Assembly: GCF_029688625.1 (NCBI RefSeq) | Contig: NZ_JARULC010000003.1 | Span: 744,001-808,000 of the forward strand | Length of the DNA: 64,000 nt | Direction of reading: 5' to 3' | Source: Qipengyuania marincola | GTDB taxonomy: Bacteria; Pseudomonadota; Alphaproteobacteria; Sphingomonadales; Sphingomonadaceae | In this document: in pieces, positions 25,362 to 34,922 of the stretch | How positions within the stretch are numbered: the stretch's first letter is position 1 | Layout of the letters: each line of letters begins with the position of its first letter | Made by a program: the position numbers and the translations under genes | Notes under the pieces: generated by a model | Databases searched by the model: none | Told to the model about the DNA's origin: nothing | What the model saw: the letters and a program-made list of their open reading frames with translations, nothing else

Positions 25362-27136
25362 ACGCCATAAGCAATTTGAGCGCCGAGCATGACGCCATCG
25401 CGGCGGACGTCGAGGCCATGTTGAACGAGAATCCCGCGTCGGAAATGACCGATGCAAGTGCTCCTGCTGAAAAGCCGAAAGGCGTCAAAGGCTGGATGTA
25501 TTCCAAATCGGTCAGCGAAAAGCTGCGCATCATCAGCACCATCAACATTGCCGCGGTGGGCTTCGTTCTTTTCTGCATCCTCGCCGGAGGGGCTCTCGCG
25601 CTCGACCTGCGGCATGACCGAATGGCGATCGCGGAAGCGACGCTGGCCACAGCAGACATTGTCGCGAGCACGGACGAAACCCGCCTTGCGCTCGTGACGC
25701 ACTCGCAATCCGGTGACGCAGCCTTGCTCGCCGAGGCCCGCGCTGGTTTGCGCGACGCCGCCGAAATGCTCCAAACGGTCAGGGCAGATGCAGCAGAAGT
25801 CGCGCCCCAGGTGTTGCCGGCCGTTGACGCTGTGTCGAACGATCTCGGAAATCTTCGCGACAACCTCGCCGAGACCGGCGCGCAACAGCTTGGCGATGAA
25901 CGCCTGACTGCCCTGCTCACAGGCCTCGCCGACCTCGTTGATGCAGCCGGCGCGCTTCGCACCGATCTCGATGAGGTCGCCGCGGCCAATGATGCTACAT
26001 CGCGCATGCTTATCGCGATCCTGCTGACCTGCTTCGTACTGGTCTGCGGGGTCGGCGCAACGCTCGTCTATCTCAGTCACGGCAATATCGGACGCGACAT
26101 TTCGAATTCGCTCCACCGCATGGCGGACGTATCGAAGCGCATCGCCGCCGGCGAGAAGGACATGCACATCCCAGGGACACGGCGCCCCGACGAAATCGGC
26201 GAGCTTGCCCGCAGCTTCCAGGTATTCCTGCGCGGCGCCCATGCGATCGAAAAGATGGCTTCCGAGCGTGCGAACGCGCGCGCCGAAAGGACGCGCGAGC
26301 TGTCGCAACTCGCCGATCATTTCGAAACTACCGTGGGCAAGGTGGTCGGCGGGGTCGCGTCAGCAGCTGGCCAGCTGCAGCGTACCGCCGGATCGATGAG
26401 CGACATGGCGGATCAGACCTCGACCCAGTCGCAACTGGTTTCACAGTCGATTGCCCAAGCATCGAGCGGCGCGACAGCGGCGGCGGCCGCATCTGACGAA
26501 TTTGCCATGTCGATTGGCGAGATAAGCCGACAGGCTTCGCATTCGGCCGAACTGGCGCGCGCCGCAAACGACACCGCAAAGGGTGCTGACGAGACAATTT
26601 CGGCCCTGTCGCGATCCGCGGATCAGGTCGGACAGATCGTGGAGCTGATCCAGTCGATCGCCAAACGTACCAACCTGCTGGCCCTCAATGCATCCATCGA
26701 AGCGGCGCGCGGTGGCGAAGCAGGCCGCGGTTTTGCCGTGGTGGCGAGCGAGGTCAAGGAACTTGCCGCGCAGACGAGCCGGGCAACCGAGGATGTCGCA
26801 GCACAGATCCGCACGATGCAGGGGTCGACCAACGATAGCGTCAAGGCCTTGAAAGCGGTGACGGACCAGATTGCCGAAATCGAGCTGACGGCGACTTCCA
26901 TCGCCAGCGCCGTTGACCAGCAATCGGTAGCCGGACAGGATTTGGCCCGCAGCATCGACGTGGCCGCAAAAGCCAGCGGCGAGGTCGCCCAGCACGTTTC
27001 GCAAGTCCGCGAAACCGCGCTTGAGACCGGTGCCGCCGCGAGTCAGGTCCTGAGCTCCGCGACCGAGCTCGACAGTCAGGCCGTGGAATTGCGCGAACAG
27101 GTCGCTTCTTTCCTGGCCCATGTGCGCGCGGGGTAA
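25358..27136 (+). CDS. Methyl-accepting chemotaxis protein with periplasmic sensor region
   Basis: A 592-residue chemoreceptor. After an unusually long cytoplasmic N-terminal tail of about 58 residues come TM1 (about 59-81), a helical periplasmic region of about 135 residues, TM2 (about 217-240), a HAMP domain (about 241-293, with [16 protein letters not shown]), and a signalling domain with the hairpin tip [20 protein letters not shown] and [20 protein letters not shown]. It ends without a CheR-tethering pentapeptide. The ATG overlaps the GGDEF-EAL stop (ATGA). The signalling domain is close to that of the next gene, showing a duplication. Ligand unknown. Confidence 0.9.
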   Translation: MNAISNLSAEHDAIAADVEAMLNENPASEMTDASAPAEKPKGVKGWMYSKSVSEKLRIISTINIAAVGFVLFCILAGGALALDLRHDRMAIAEATLATADIVASTDETRLALVTHSQSGDAALLAEARAGLRDAAEMLQTVRADAAEVAPQVLPAVDAVSNDLGNLRDNLAETGAQQLGDERLTALLTGLADLVDAAGALRTDLDEVAAANDATSRMLIAILLTCFVLVCGVGATLVYLSHGNIGRDISNSLHRMADVSKRIAAGEKDMHIPGTRRPDEIGELARSFQVFLRGAHAIEKMASERANARAERTRELSQLADHFETTVGKVVGGVASAAGQLQRTAGSMSDMADQTSTQSQLVSQSIAQASSGATAAAAASDEFAMSIGEISRQASHSAELARAANDTAKGADETISALSRSADQVGQIVELIQSIAKRTNLLALNASIEAARGGEAGRGFAVVASEVKELAAQTSRATEDVAAQIRTMQGSTNDSVKALKAVTDQIAEIELTATSIASAVDQQSVAGQDLARSIDVAAKASGEVAQHVSQVRETALETGAAASQVLSSATELDSQAVELREQVASFLAHVRAG

Positions 27137-27208
27137 GAACGAATTAACCACGTGCCCCTATAGCCAAGGGTGCCCAGCCGGGCGCACTCGGTCGGAACGG
27201 GGGAATAC

Positions 27209-28612
27209 GTGACTGCTCTTAGAGATCTGACAGATCAGTTCGTGAAGGACGAGGCCGCAGAGCAGCAGGTCTTCGAGAACGCGCCGGCAATGGCGGTCTC
27301 CGGATCGGCACCCGTCCGCTCGCGTAGTTCGCTGGAACGCTGGTTCAGCAATCTCGACAGCGACGACAAGCTGCGCGTCACTGCGGGTTTTCCGATACTG
27401 ATGATCGCTCTGGTGGCGCTGGTCGCCCTTTTTGGTCTGTCGCGAATCGATCCAACAAGCGGCGCGGAGAACATCGCTTCATCGCGCACCATCGTCATGA
27501 CATGCGTCGGTCTGTCGGCTGCATTCTTCGGCCTCATCATTGCCCTGTCGTCGCGCATCTTGTCGAGCGACGTCGTTGATACCGTGCGCATCCTCAACGA
27601 TGACATGCGCCGGATCGCTTCCGGTCAGACCGATTTTGCAATTTCCATCCAGGGCCGTGTCGACGAGTATGGAGAGATGTCCGAAAGTCTCGAGATATTG
27701 CGTCTCAAGATGGCCGATCTCGAGCAGCTAATGGACGAGCGGGTCAAATCCGCCGACGATCGCCATGTCATGCTCGAACGTCTGGCCACAGAGCTTGAGA
27801 ACGGGGTTGGCGAGGTGGCCGGCAGCGTTGCGGCTGCAGCGACCCAGCTTCATTCGACCGCAACCAGCATGGCGGCCTCAGCTGAGCAGGCGAGCAGTGC
27901 GACGCATCATGCGCTGGAAGCCATGGGCCGCGCATCCGAAGGTGCCATCGCAGCAGCCGCCTCATCGGACGAATTTGCCATGTCGATCGGCGAGATCAGC
28001 CGCCAGGCGGCGCATTCGGCGGACCTCGCCCGGAAAGCCAACGACGCGGCGAGCGGCGCGGATGAAACGATCATGAGTCTGGCCGAAGCAGCCGACCAAG
28101 TTGGCGCTATCGTGGAACTCATCCAGAGCATCGCCAAGCGTACCAACCTCCTCGCGCTGAATGCCTCGATCGAGGCAGCCCGCGGAGGCGAATCGGGTCG
28201 CGGTTTTGCCGTGGTGGCAAGCGAGGTGAAGGAACTCGCAGCGCAAACCAGCCGAGCGACCGACGATGTCGCCGCGCAAATCCGGGCGATGCAGGAATCC
28301 ACCGGCGCAAGCGTCTCGGCGCTGCGGGCCATTGCCGAACATATTCGCGAGATGGAAGGCACCGCGAGCTCCATCGCGAGCGCGGTCGATCAGCAATCGG
28401 TGGCAGGCCGCGACATGGCGCGCAGCATCGACATCGCTGCCCAGGGCACGGAAGAAGTGACCGCGAGCATGCAACAGGTGCGCGAGAGCGCAGTCGCTAC
28501 CGGCAGCGCCTCAAGCCAGCTCCTCGGTTCGTCGAGCGACCTCGAACAGCAGGCGAGCGAGTTGCGCCGGCAGGTCGCCACCTTCCTGTCGCGAGTCAAA
28601 TCGGCCAGATAA
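27209..28612 (+). CDS. Methyl-accepting chemotaxis protein lacking a periplasmic domain
   Basis: A 467-residue chemoreceptor. TM1 (about 61-79) and TM2 (about 94-114) are separated by only about 14 residues, so there is no room for a ligand-binding domain outside; sensing may use the roughly 60-residue N-terminal tail, the membrane or the HAMP region (about 120-170). The signalling domain has the tip [20 protein letters not shown] and is nearly the same as in the preceding receptor (shared [13 protein letters not shown]). A GTG at 27209 with GGGGGA 5-6 bases upstream is chosen; a GTG at 27170 adds 13 residues. Last gene of the chemotaxis block. Confidence 0.88.
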   Translation: MTALRDLTDQFVKDEAAEQQVFENAPAMAVSGSAPVRSRSSLERWFSNLDSDDKLRVTAGFPILMIALVALVALFGLSRIDPTSGAENIASSRTIVMTCVGLSAAFFGLIIALSSRILSSDVVDTVRILNDDMRRIASGQTDFAISIQGRVDEYGEMSESLEILRLKMADLEQLMDERVKSADDRHVMLERLATELENGVGEVAGSVAAAATQLHSTATSMAASAEQASSATHHALEAMGRASEGAIAAAASSDEFAMSIGEISRQAAHSADLARKANDAASGADETIMSLAEAADQVGAIVELIQSIAKRTNLLALNASIEAARGGESGRGFAVVASEVKELAAQTSRATDDVAAQIRAMQESTGASVSALRAIAEHIREMEGTASSIASAVDQQSVAGRDMARSIDIAAQGTEEVTASMQQVRESAVATGSASSQLLGSSSDLEQQASELRRQVATFLSRVKSAR

Positions 28613-28631
28613 TCCTCGTTTTGGATTCGCC

Positions 28632-31600
28632 CTATTCCCACCAGTAGGGCAGGCGATTGTCCGAGCCGGTGACCACTTCGTTCATCGTGCGCGCATCGTA
28701 GAGCCTGCCGCCGAGCATCACGCGTTCGATATCGTCCGAATTGCGGATATCCTCGCTGGGGTCGGCCGAGAGGATCAGAAGATCGGCAAGCTTGCCGACT
28801 TCCAGGCTGCCGACGTCACGATCCATGCCCAGCGATTGCGCCGCCCAGATCGTACCGGCGCGCAGCGCCTCGACCGGGGTCATCCCGCCACGCACGAAGC
28901 TCCACAGCTCCCAATGCGCCGCGATGCCTGCCTGCTGACCGTGGGCTCCGATAGCGATCTTGACCCCGCGTTCGGCAAGCTTCTTCGTTTCGCGCGCCGC
29001 GTCGTCGTCGACAAACGCCCAGTCTGGTGCCGTGACGCGGCGTGCTGTGTCCGCGATCAGCTGGCGGGGCGGAGTATGCACCAGCAACGGATTGTCGAAC
29101 ACGTCGGTCGCCTGACGCCAGTATGGGTCGCCCGCAAGCCCGCCATAGGTCACCACCAGGGTCGGCGTATTATTGGTCTGGGAGCCACCCCAGAACTGCA
29201 GCACGTCCTCGTAGAAATATTCGACCGGGACATTGTGTTCGACGGTCGAATTGCCATCGGCGATCAGGTTCATGTCCATGCCGAACAACGACCCGCCCTC
29301 GGCCACCACAAGCATGTTTTCGGCCTTGGCCGCGGCGACGACCTGCTGACGTTGTTCGCGCCGGGGCTGGTTGTAATTCTTCACCGAAACACCGCCCTGC
29401 GCCTTGATGCGGCGCACATGGGCGAGCGCGTCTTCATAGCCGTCGATCCGTGCAAACACAGACGGAGCCTTGGCACCGTATATGATCTCGCCGGTCGAGA
29501 AGATTCGCGGAGCCAGCAGACTGCCCGCTCGTTGCCGTTCGGCGGCGGCGAATATCATGCTCGCCTGCGATGACGGGTCATGCAGCGTGGTCGTCCCGAG
29601 CGCCAGATTCTGCACCAGCGACCAGTTCTGCTGCGGGATGAGATCGCCCACGCCTTGCGCGCCATGTGCATGTGCATCGACGAGGCCCGGCATGATGGTT
29701 TTTCCGGCTGCATCGATCACGGTCGCGTTGCCAGGCACTGCGACCTCCGCGGCGCTGCCGATAGCCTCGATCCTGTCGCCGCGAATGACGATCGTGCCGT
29801 TCTCGACGATGCCCGCACCATCTCCCGCCATCGTCAGGATGCGCGCGCCGGTCAGCGCGACGACCCCCTGCGCCTTGTCGGCGGCGATCGTTCGCGCAAG
29901 CGATATGCCGGTTTCGGGTGGCGCGAAGGTCGGTGCATCCTCACCCTGCGGCGCGGTCGCAATCATGTCCGAAGCCATGGCGCGATACAGCGTGGGTCCC
30001 ATCGACCAGGTGAGCGTGCTGCTGCCATCGGTCCAGCCGATATAGTCCGCTCCACCCTTGCTCGCGCGCGTCACTGGAAGGGAACTCGACTTTTCGCCCA
30101 GCGTAACGGCCTGCCCGCCGGGCATCAGCGGAGTGACGAAGACTTCGTAATTCTCGCGGAAAGCGAGAAGGTCGCCGCGCGGGCTGACACTATACCCGCT
30201 GACCAGTTCGCCCTCGGCGTGCACCTGCCGCTTGTCACCATCGAGAGCGGCCGAGATCAGCTGGAGCTTGCCCTCCGACTGGCCGAGCATGAACAGCCTT
30301 TCGCTGGTCGCCCCGAACTGGGGCTCGGTCATGCCGCGCGCCACAAGGCGCGCATCGCCACCTGCAGCCGCAACCGCATAAATGCCCGGATTTTCCGAAT
30401 ATTCGGGCGAGGTGAGATAGCCCCCCTCGCGCTTTTCGAACACGATCGTGCGGCCATCGGGCGAGAACTGAGGCTTGGCATAATGGCCTGGCATTGACGT
30501 GACGGCGCGCGCACCGCGCCCGTTCGCATCGGCGACCATGACCTGGCCAAGCCCATCGTCGGTCCAGCGGACGAAGGTGACGCGGCGTCCGTCGCGCGAC
30601 CAACTGGGCCACAGCTCGAGCGCTTCCGCTTCGCCCGACGACCAGCGTCGCGGTTCCCCTCCGCCAAGCGGCTTTGCATAAAGCTTCCCAAGACTTTCGA
30701 AGATCACCGTGCGGCCATCAGGCGAAACACTGGCAAAACGCGGGATCCGCGCGGTGAAGCTGTCCTGCCCCACCGGGATCGCAGGGTGCGGGGCATCGGC
30801 CACACCCCTCGTATCGTCGATCGCAAAAGGAATGACGCTCGACCCGCTGCCATCCGCAGCGATGCGGCGGATCTTGCCGCCCGCCCAGGCAACGATGGCG
30901 CTGCCGTCCGGTGTCCAGTCCATCCGCGGATAGAAGCCGTAAACCGCCCAGGTTTCCTGCATGTCGAAATCGAGATCGCCATAGACCATCCGCTCGACAC
31001 CCGTCGCGAGGTTCTTGACCCACAATTCAGTCTGGTCCTTGTCGCGCCGGATGAAAGCGAGCGAGCGGCCGTCGGGCGATGGCGTGGGGCGAACCGCGCC
31101 GCCATAGCCGCTTGCCGCCGTCGTCACTTCGGTCGTCGTCAGGTCATACCGTTCAATCGCGAAAGTGCCCTGGGTCGAATCCTGCGCATATTCGAAGATC
31201 GGCCCGCCTGTGACGTTGCGCGTGTAGTAGACCGCATCCCCGCTCGGCGCATAGATCGGCTCACCCAGCTCTTTCTGCAGCGATTCACTGGCCCGCGCTA
31301 CCAGCTTGACGCCACCGCCGCCCGAACGGTGGTAGAGCCAGATCTCGCCAGTGCCGAGCGAGCGCTGCGTGGTAAAATGCTTCTTCGCAACGATATATTT
31401 CCCATCCGGCGACCAGTCGGGCTGGTTGAGCAGGCGAAAATCTTCCTTGGTTACTTGGCTCTTGTTCGAACCATCGGCATCCATCACCCAGATATTGTCG
31501 CCCCCGCCGCGATCCGAGGTAAATGCGATCCGCCGTCCGTCAGGCGAGAACCGGGGCTGCACTTCCCAAGCGAGACCTTCTGCGATCCGGCGCGGCTTGC

Positions 31601-31955
31601 CGCCTGCGATCGGCATCGTGTAAATGTCCCCCAGCAAGGCAAAAGCCAGCATGCGGCCGTCGGGCGACACATCAACGTCGATCCAGGTACCCTCGTCGGT
31701 GCGGATCGGGACCTGGCGGATGGTGAAGCCACGCGGATTGCTAACGTCCCACGCCTCTTCGTCGTTCGCCGCTGCAGCGCTGGTCGTCGCAGGCGCAGCG
31801 TCGATGCGCAGGCCGGTGCCTTCGGCCGGCTGAACTTCCTGCGAGGCATCGACCTCCTGCTCCTCGACCGGATTGGGCGCCGGTTCGGGGTCCTGCGCGA
31901 AGGCTGCCTGGGCCACGAACAGGGTCGCGAGGACGGATGCGATGCTCGATTTCAT
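28632..31955 (-). CDS. Secreted PD40-repeat / amidohydrolase fusion protein
   Basis: A 1107-residue exported protein with a signal peptide (residues 1-20, cut after AFA). Residues about 80-620 hold TolB-like beta-propeller PD40 repeats, seen as VSPDGRMLAF, FSPDGRRIAFTSDRGGG, WSPDGKYIVA, PSPDGRSLAFIRR and FSPDGRTIVFEKREGG. Residues about 700-1107 form an amidohydrolase, with ALTGARILTMAGDG, the metal-binding HxH in MPGLVDAHAHG, histidines in NSTVEHNVP and AIGAHGQQAG, and the C-terminal GSLEVGKLADLLIL. The propeller probably binds or gates substrate for a hydrolase of cyclic amides or peptides. The LacI regulator lies 78 bases upstream on the same strand. Confidence 0.9.
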   Translation of the reverse strand: MKSSIASVLATLFVAQAAFAQDPEPAPNPVEEQEVDASQEVQPAEGTGLRIDAAPATTSAAAANDEEAWDVSNPRGFTIRQVPIRTDEGTWIDVDVSPDGRMLAFALLGDIYTMPIAGGKPRRIAEGLAWEVQPRFSPDGRRIAFTSDRGGGDNIWVMDADGSNKSQVTKEDFRLLNQPDWSPDGKYIVAKKHFTTQRSLGTGEIWLYHRSGGGGVKLVARASESLQKELGEPIYAPSGDAVYYTRNVTGGPIFEYAQDSTQGTFAIERYDLTTTEVTTAASGYGGAVRPTPSPDGRSLAFIRRDKDQTELWVKNLATGVERMVYGDLDFDMQETWAVYGFYPRMDWTPDGSAIVAWAGGKIRRIAADGSGSSVIPFAIDDTRGVADAPHPAIPVGQDSFTARIPRFASVSPDGRTVIFESLGKLYAKPLGGGEPRRWSSGEAEALELWPSWSRDGRRVTFVRWTDDGLGQVMVADANGRGARAVTSMPGHYAKPQFSPDGRTIVFEKREGGYLTSPEYSENPGIYAVAAAGGDARLVARGMTEPQFGATSERLFMLGQSEGKLQLISAALDGDKRQVHAEGELVSGYSVSPRGDLLAFRENYEVFVTPLMPGGQAVTLGEKSSSLPVTRASKGGADYIGWTDGSSTLTWSMGPTLYRAMASDMIATAPQGEDAPTFAPPETGISLARTIAADKAQGVVALTGARILTMAGDGAGIVENGTIVIRGDRIEAIGSAAEVAVPGNATVIDAAGKTIMPGLVDAHAHGAQGVGDLIPQQNWSLVQNLALGTTTLHDPSSQASMIFAAAERQRAGSLLAPRIFSTGEIIYGAKAPSVFARIDGYEDALAHVRRIKAQGGVSVKNYNQPRREQRQQVVAAAKAENMLVVAEGGSLFGMDMNLIADGNSTVEHNVPVEYFYEDVLQFWGGSQTNNTPTLVVTYGGLAGDPYWRQATDVFDNPLLVHTPPRQLIADTARRVTAPDWAFVDDDAARETKKLAERGVKIAIGAHGQQAGIAAHWELWSFVRGGMTPVEALRAGTIWAAQSLGMDRDVGSLEVGKLADLLILSADPSEDIRNSDDIERVMLGGRLYDARTMNEVVTGSDNRLPYWWE

Positions 31956-32033
31956 GTCTCTCTCCCTTGAATGAGATAGGCCGCTTCATAGGCGGCGGAT
32001 GCCCTCGGGCAAACAGCTTCGTGAAAAGTGGGA

Positions 32034-33074
32034 TCAGCGCGCGCTGGCACGTTCCACCAGGCGCACAGGCACGCGCCGTTCGGGGCGTTCGCCATCGCGC
32101 GCAAGGGCTGTGTCGACCAACAGCTTGCCGGCAGTCGCGAAGTCCGGTTCTACAGTGGTCAGTGGCGGAGCGCTGAATTCGCCCGATCCAAGGCCGTCGA
32201 ACCCGACAACCGAGACCGCTTCGGGCACGTCGATCCCGCGCGAACCCAATTCTTCAAGCGCGCCAAGCGCCATGGCATCGCAGGCGAAAAAAAGGCCATC
32301 GAAGGGCACGCCGTTTTCTAGCAACGTGGTGATCGCGTTGCGCCCTTGCGAAACGCGGTCCTCGCCCTCGCTTACCAAAGGCTCTCGCGCAGTTAGCCCC
32401 CGCACCTCCATTGCCGCGCGATAGCCGTCGTACCGCTCGGAGAACTGGCGTTGCGAGGAGTGGGTGTCGCCCACGAAATGGATATTGCGCGCGCCGCCCT
32501 GCGCCAGCCGGTCGACTGCGATGCGCCCGCCGTCGCGATTGTCCGATCGCACCCATGTGGCATCATCGAAGGGCGAACCCCAGAAGGCCATTCCCTCGCT
32601 TTGCGCGGCGCAATCGCGGAAATAGTCCCATGCCACCTCGTTGGTCGCCGTTCCGATCACGACGACGCCATCGGCCTGCCTGCGGGCGACATAATGCCCG
32701 AACAGCTCGTCGGGTTCGGCCTGAAAGGACACGAGAGCTTCGTAGCCGCGCTCTGCCGCCGCGGCACAGGTGCTTCCGAGAAGCGAATAGTAGAAGGGGT
32801 TGATCGCGGCCGCGCCTTGCCCGGCGCGGCCGATGACGACGATGGCGATCGAGCCGGTTTCCCCTCGCCGGAGCCCGGCCGCGCGAGCATTCACGTGGTA
32901 GCCGAGATCGGCGGCAGCCTGTTCGACCCGGCGGCGGGTAGCCTCGGTTATCGTTTCGGAACCCGACAGTGCGCGGCTTACCGTGGACTGGCTCACCCCG
33001 GCCCGCTCCGCGACATCGATCGAGGTCACCCGCCTTGGCTTTTCGCTCTGACTGGTCGGCATCCCTGTTCCCAT
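32034..33074 (-). CDS. LacI family transcriptional regulator
   Basis: A 346-residue repressor. The N-terminal helix-turn-helix and hinge read TSIDVAERAGVSQSTVSRAL and RRRVEQAAADLGYHVNARA; residues about 70-340 form a periplasmic-binding-protein-like sensor domain (GSIAIVVIGRAGQGAA, DGVVVIGTATNEVAW, DGLFFACDAMALGALEELG, VVGFDGLGSGEFSAPPLTTV). Such regulators usually respond to sugars. It may control itself and the amidohydrolase gene directly downstream. The ATG at 33074 has no clear ribosome binding site; the ATG at 33062 follows GGGAACAGGG and may be the true start. A short AGCTAGCT palindrome lies at 33087-33094. Confidence 0.92.
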   Translation of the reverse strand: MGTGMPTSQSEKPRRVTSIDVAERAGVSQSTVSRALSGSETITEATRRRVEQAAADLGYHVNARAAGLRRGETGSIAIVVIGRAGQGAAAINPFYYSLLGSTCAAAAERGYEALVSFQAEPDELFGHYVARRQADGVVVIGTATNEVAWDYFRDCAAQSEGMAFWGSPFDDATWVRSDNRDGGRIAVDRLAQGGARNIHFVGDTHSSQRQFSERYDGYRAAMEVRGLTAREPLVSEGEDRVSQGRNAITTLLENGVPFDGLFFACDAMALGALEELGSRGIDVPEAVSVVGFDGLGSGEFSAPPLTTVEPDFATAGKLLVDTALARDGERPERRVPVRLVERASAR

Positions 33075-33186
33075 GCTATTTTTAAGAGCTAGCTAATCCG
33101 AAGCGGACTGGAAAGCGAGCATCGCACCGATACCATGCTTGCGCTTCTTGCAAGGCTTGGCTTAGCAGGAGGGAAAGGAGGGTCCC

Positions 33187-33495
33187 ATGTCCGAGAACAA
33201 CAGGCGGGAAGAACGTGCCGTGGTGCAAGTGGCGGGTCGCTATCGCAACCGCCATGGCCCCTCGCGCGACATCTGGATCAAGGATATTTCGGAATATGGA
33301 TGCCGCTTCTACGACAAGTTTTCGATCCTGGAAGTCGGCAGCGAAATTCTGGTCGGGCTGGGCAATATCGGACCGATCCCTGCCGAGGTGAAGTGGCGCG
33401 AGCAGAGCACCGTCGGCGCACAGTTCGAACGTCCGCTCCACCCCAGCGTGCTTGAACACATCATCCGCGAGATGGATCGCCGCGAAGAGGCGTGA
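33187..33495 (+). CDS. PilZ domain protein, putative c-di-GMP receptor
   Basis: A 102-residue single PilZ domain. The c-di-GMP-binding signatures are both present: the arginine motif near the N terminus (NRREERAVVQV) and DISEYGCRF, which fits D/NxSxxG. A very strong ribosome binding site, GGAGGG preceded by AAAGG, lies before the ATG. It overlaps the flippase gene by four bases (GTGA), tying it to a polysaccharide export block. This suggests c-di-GMP control of surface polysaccharide, perhaps made or degraded by the GGDEF-EAL protein of the chemotaxis operon. Confidence 0.88.
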   Translation: MSENNRREERAVVQVAGRYRNRHGPSRDIWIKDISEYGCRFYDKFSILEVGSEILVGLGNIGPIPAEVKWREQSTVGAQFERPLHPSVLEHIIREMDRREEA

Positions 33496-34877
33496 CAGTG
33501 GCCAGGGGCGCTCGGCAACGCCTGCTGGGCGCGGCATTCTCCTATATCGTCGGCATAGGAACACGGGTCGTGGTGCAGCTCGCGACCTTGCCGATCCTGT
33601 TTGCCAGCTGGTCGGCAGGACGGGTGGGCCTCTGGATGATCCTGTTCGCCGTACCGTCCTATTTCGCGGTCACCGGCCAGGCCTTTTCAGGGGCTGGCGG
33701 CACCGCAGCCCTTGCCGCGGCGCGTGACGGGCGCTGGTCCGACGCACGCGCTCTCTTTCGCGCAAGCTGGCTGTTCGGTGCCGGGCTTGCCATCGCGACG
33801 GTGGCGATCCTTGTCGCAGGCTCCGCGCTGGTTCCGGATGCGCGCGCGCGCGACATTGGTTTCGTCGACAGCGGCGAACTTGTCGCCAGTATCGCCTGGC
33901 TGGGGCTCTACGTCCTCGCCCTGTGCCAGGCAGCCCTGATGCTCATCCCCCTGCGGATCAGCGGCCGGTATCCGCTATCGAACATGGCGCTGAACATCGC
34001 CAGCCTGTCCGAAATCGCCGTGCTGGCGGTCTGCGTCACCATGAGCGATTCCCTAGCCCTGCTTGCCGCCGCGCTTGCCGGGGTCAGGCTCGCGACAGCG
34101 GCGGTCGTGACGGTGCTGGCCTGGAAGTTCACGCCCCGCCTGTTCGCAGCCTCGACACAATCGGCACGGATCGGCCTGACGACGATCGTTTATCCTTCGC
34201 TTGCATTCATGCTCCTTCCAATCGTGAATGCTCTGAACCTGCAAGGCTATACGCTGGTGGTTGGGTTCTTCATCGGCGTCGAGGTGGTGGCAGGCTTCGT
34301 AGCCTTGCGGGTCATCGTTCGCGCGATCGACCTCGTCACAAGCGTGGTATTCGCCATTCAGTTCTTCGAAGCTGGATATCTCGGCGACGACAAGCAGGCG
34401 ATCCAGCGTCGCCAACTTGCGACGATGACCGTGATCACACTCGCGTGCCTTGCCATGTTCTCGATCGCCCTGTTCGGATTGGGCGACTGGCTGATGAATC
34501 TTTTTACCGCCGGAAAGAGCCGGTTCGATGCGGCGCTGGCCGCTATCTTCCTCGCGGCGGGAAGTTGCCGTGCCCTCGCCACGACACCGCAATCGATGGT
34601 CGCGGCGGCGAATGCGCACGGACCGCTGGCGCGTCTGTATCTGATCGCATCGGCAGCGGCACTGGCGCTGGCCGCGGCGGCGGCAGCGCTCGGCGCGCCG
34701 CTGCTCGCGATTGCGGGGATCCTTGTCCCCGTCGAAGCGGCCGTGACCATCTATGCCTTTCATACCGTCCTGCGGCAGCTCGATTGGCGGCCACACGACT
34801 TCGCTTCCGCTCTCGCAAGTCGCGAACGCTGGCACGACATTCTGCTGACGATGCGCTTTCTGGGGCTTCGCGGCTGA
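33492..34877 (+). CDS. Polysaccharide flippase-like membrane protein (MATE/Wzx-type fold)
   Basis: A 461-residue protein with about 12 hydrophobic helices in the arrangement of oligosaccharide flippases (GAAFSYIVGIGTRVVVQLATL at the N terminus, LARLYLIASAAALALAA near the C terminus). It probably moves lipid-linked repeat units across the inner membrane. The start GTG overlaps the PilZ stop as GTGA; a second GTG six bases later is possible. Next to a putative polymerase 45 bases downstream. Family assignment rests on topology and context more than on exact motifs. Confidence 0.75.
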   Translation: MTVARGARQRLLGAAFSYIVGIGTRVVVQLATLPILFASWSAGRVGLWMILFAVPSYFAVTGQAFSGAGGTAALAAARDGRWSDARALFRASWLFGAGLAIATVAILVAGSALVPDARARDIGFVDSGELVASIAWLGLYVLALCQAALMLIPLRISGRYPLSNMALNIASLSEIAVLAVCVTMSDSLALLAAALAGVRLATAAVVTVLAWKFTPRLFAASTQSARIGLTTIVYPSLAFMLLPIVNALNLQGYTLVVGFFIGVEVVAGFVALRVIVRAIDLVTSVVFAIQFFEAGYLGDDKQAIQRRQLATMTVITLACLAMFSIALFGLGDWLMNLFTAGKSRFDAALAAIFLAAGSCRALATTPQSMVAAANAHGPLARLYLIASAAALALAAAAAALGAPLLAIAGILVPVEAAVTIYAFHTVLRQLDWRPHDFASALASRERWHDILLTMRFLGLRG

Positions 34878-34922
34878 TCGAAGCTTGCGGAACGCCTTCG
34901 GGAAGGCCACACCCTGCGGGCT

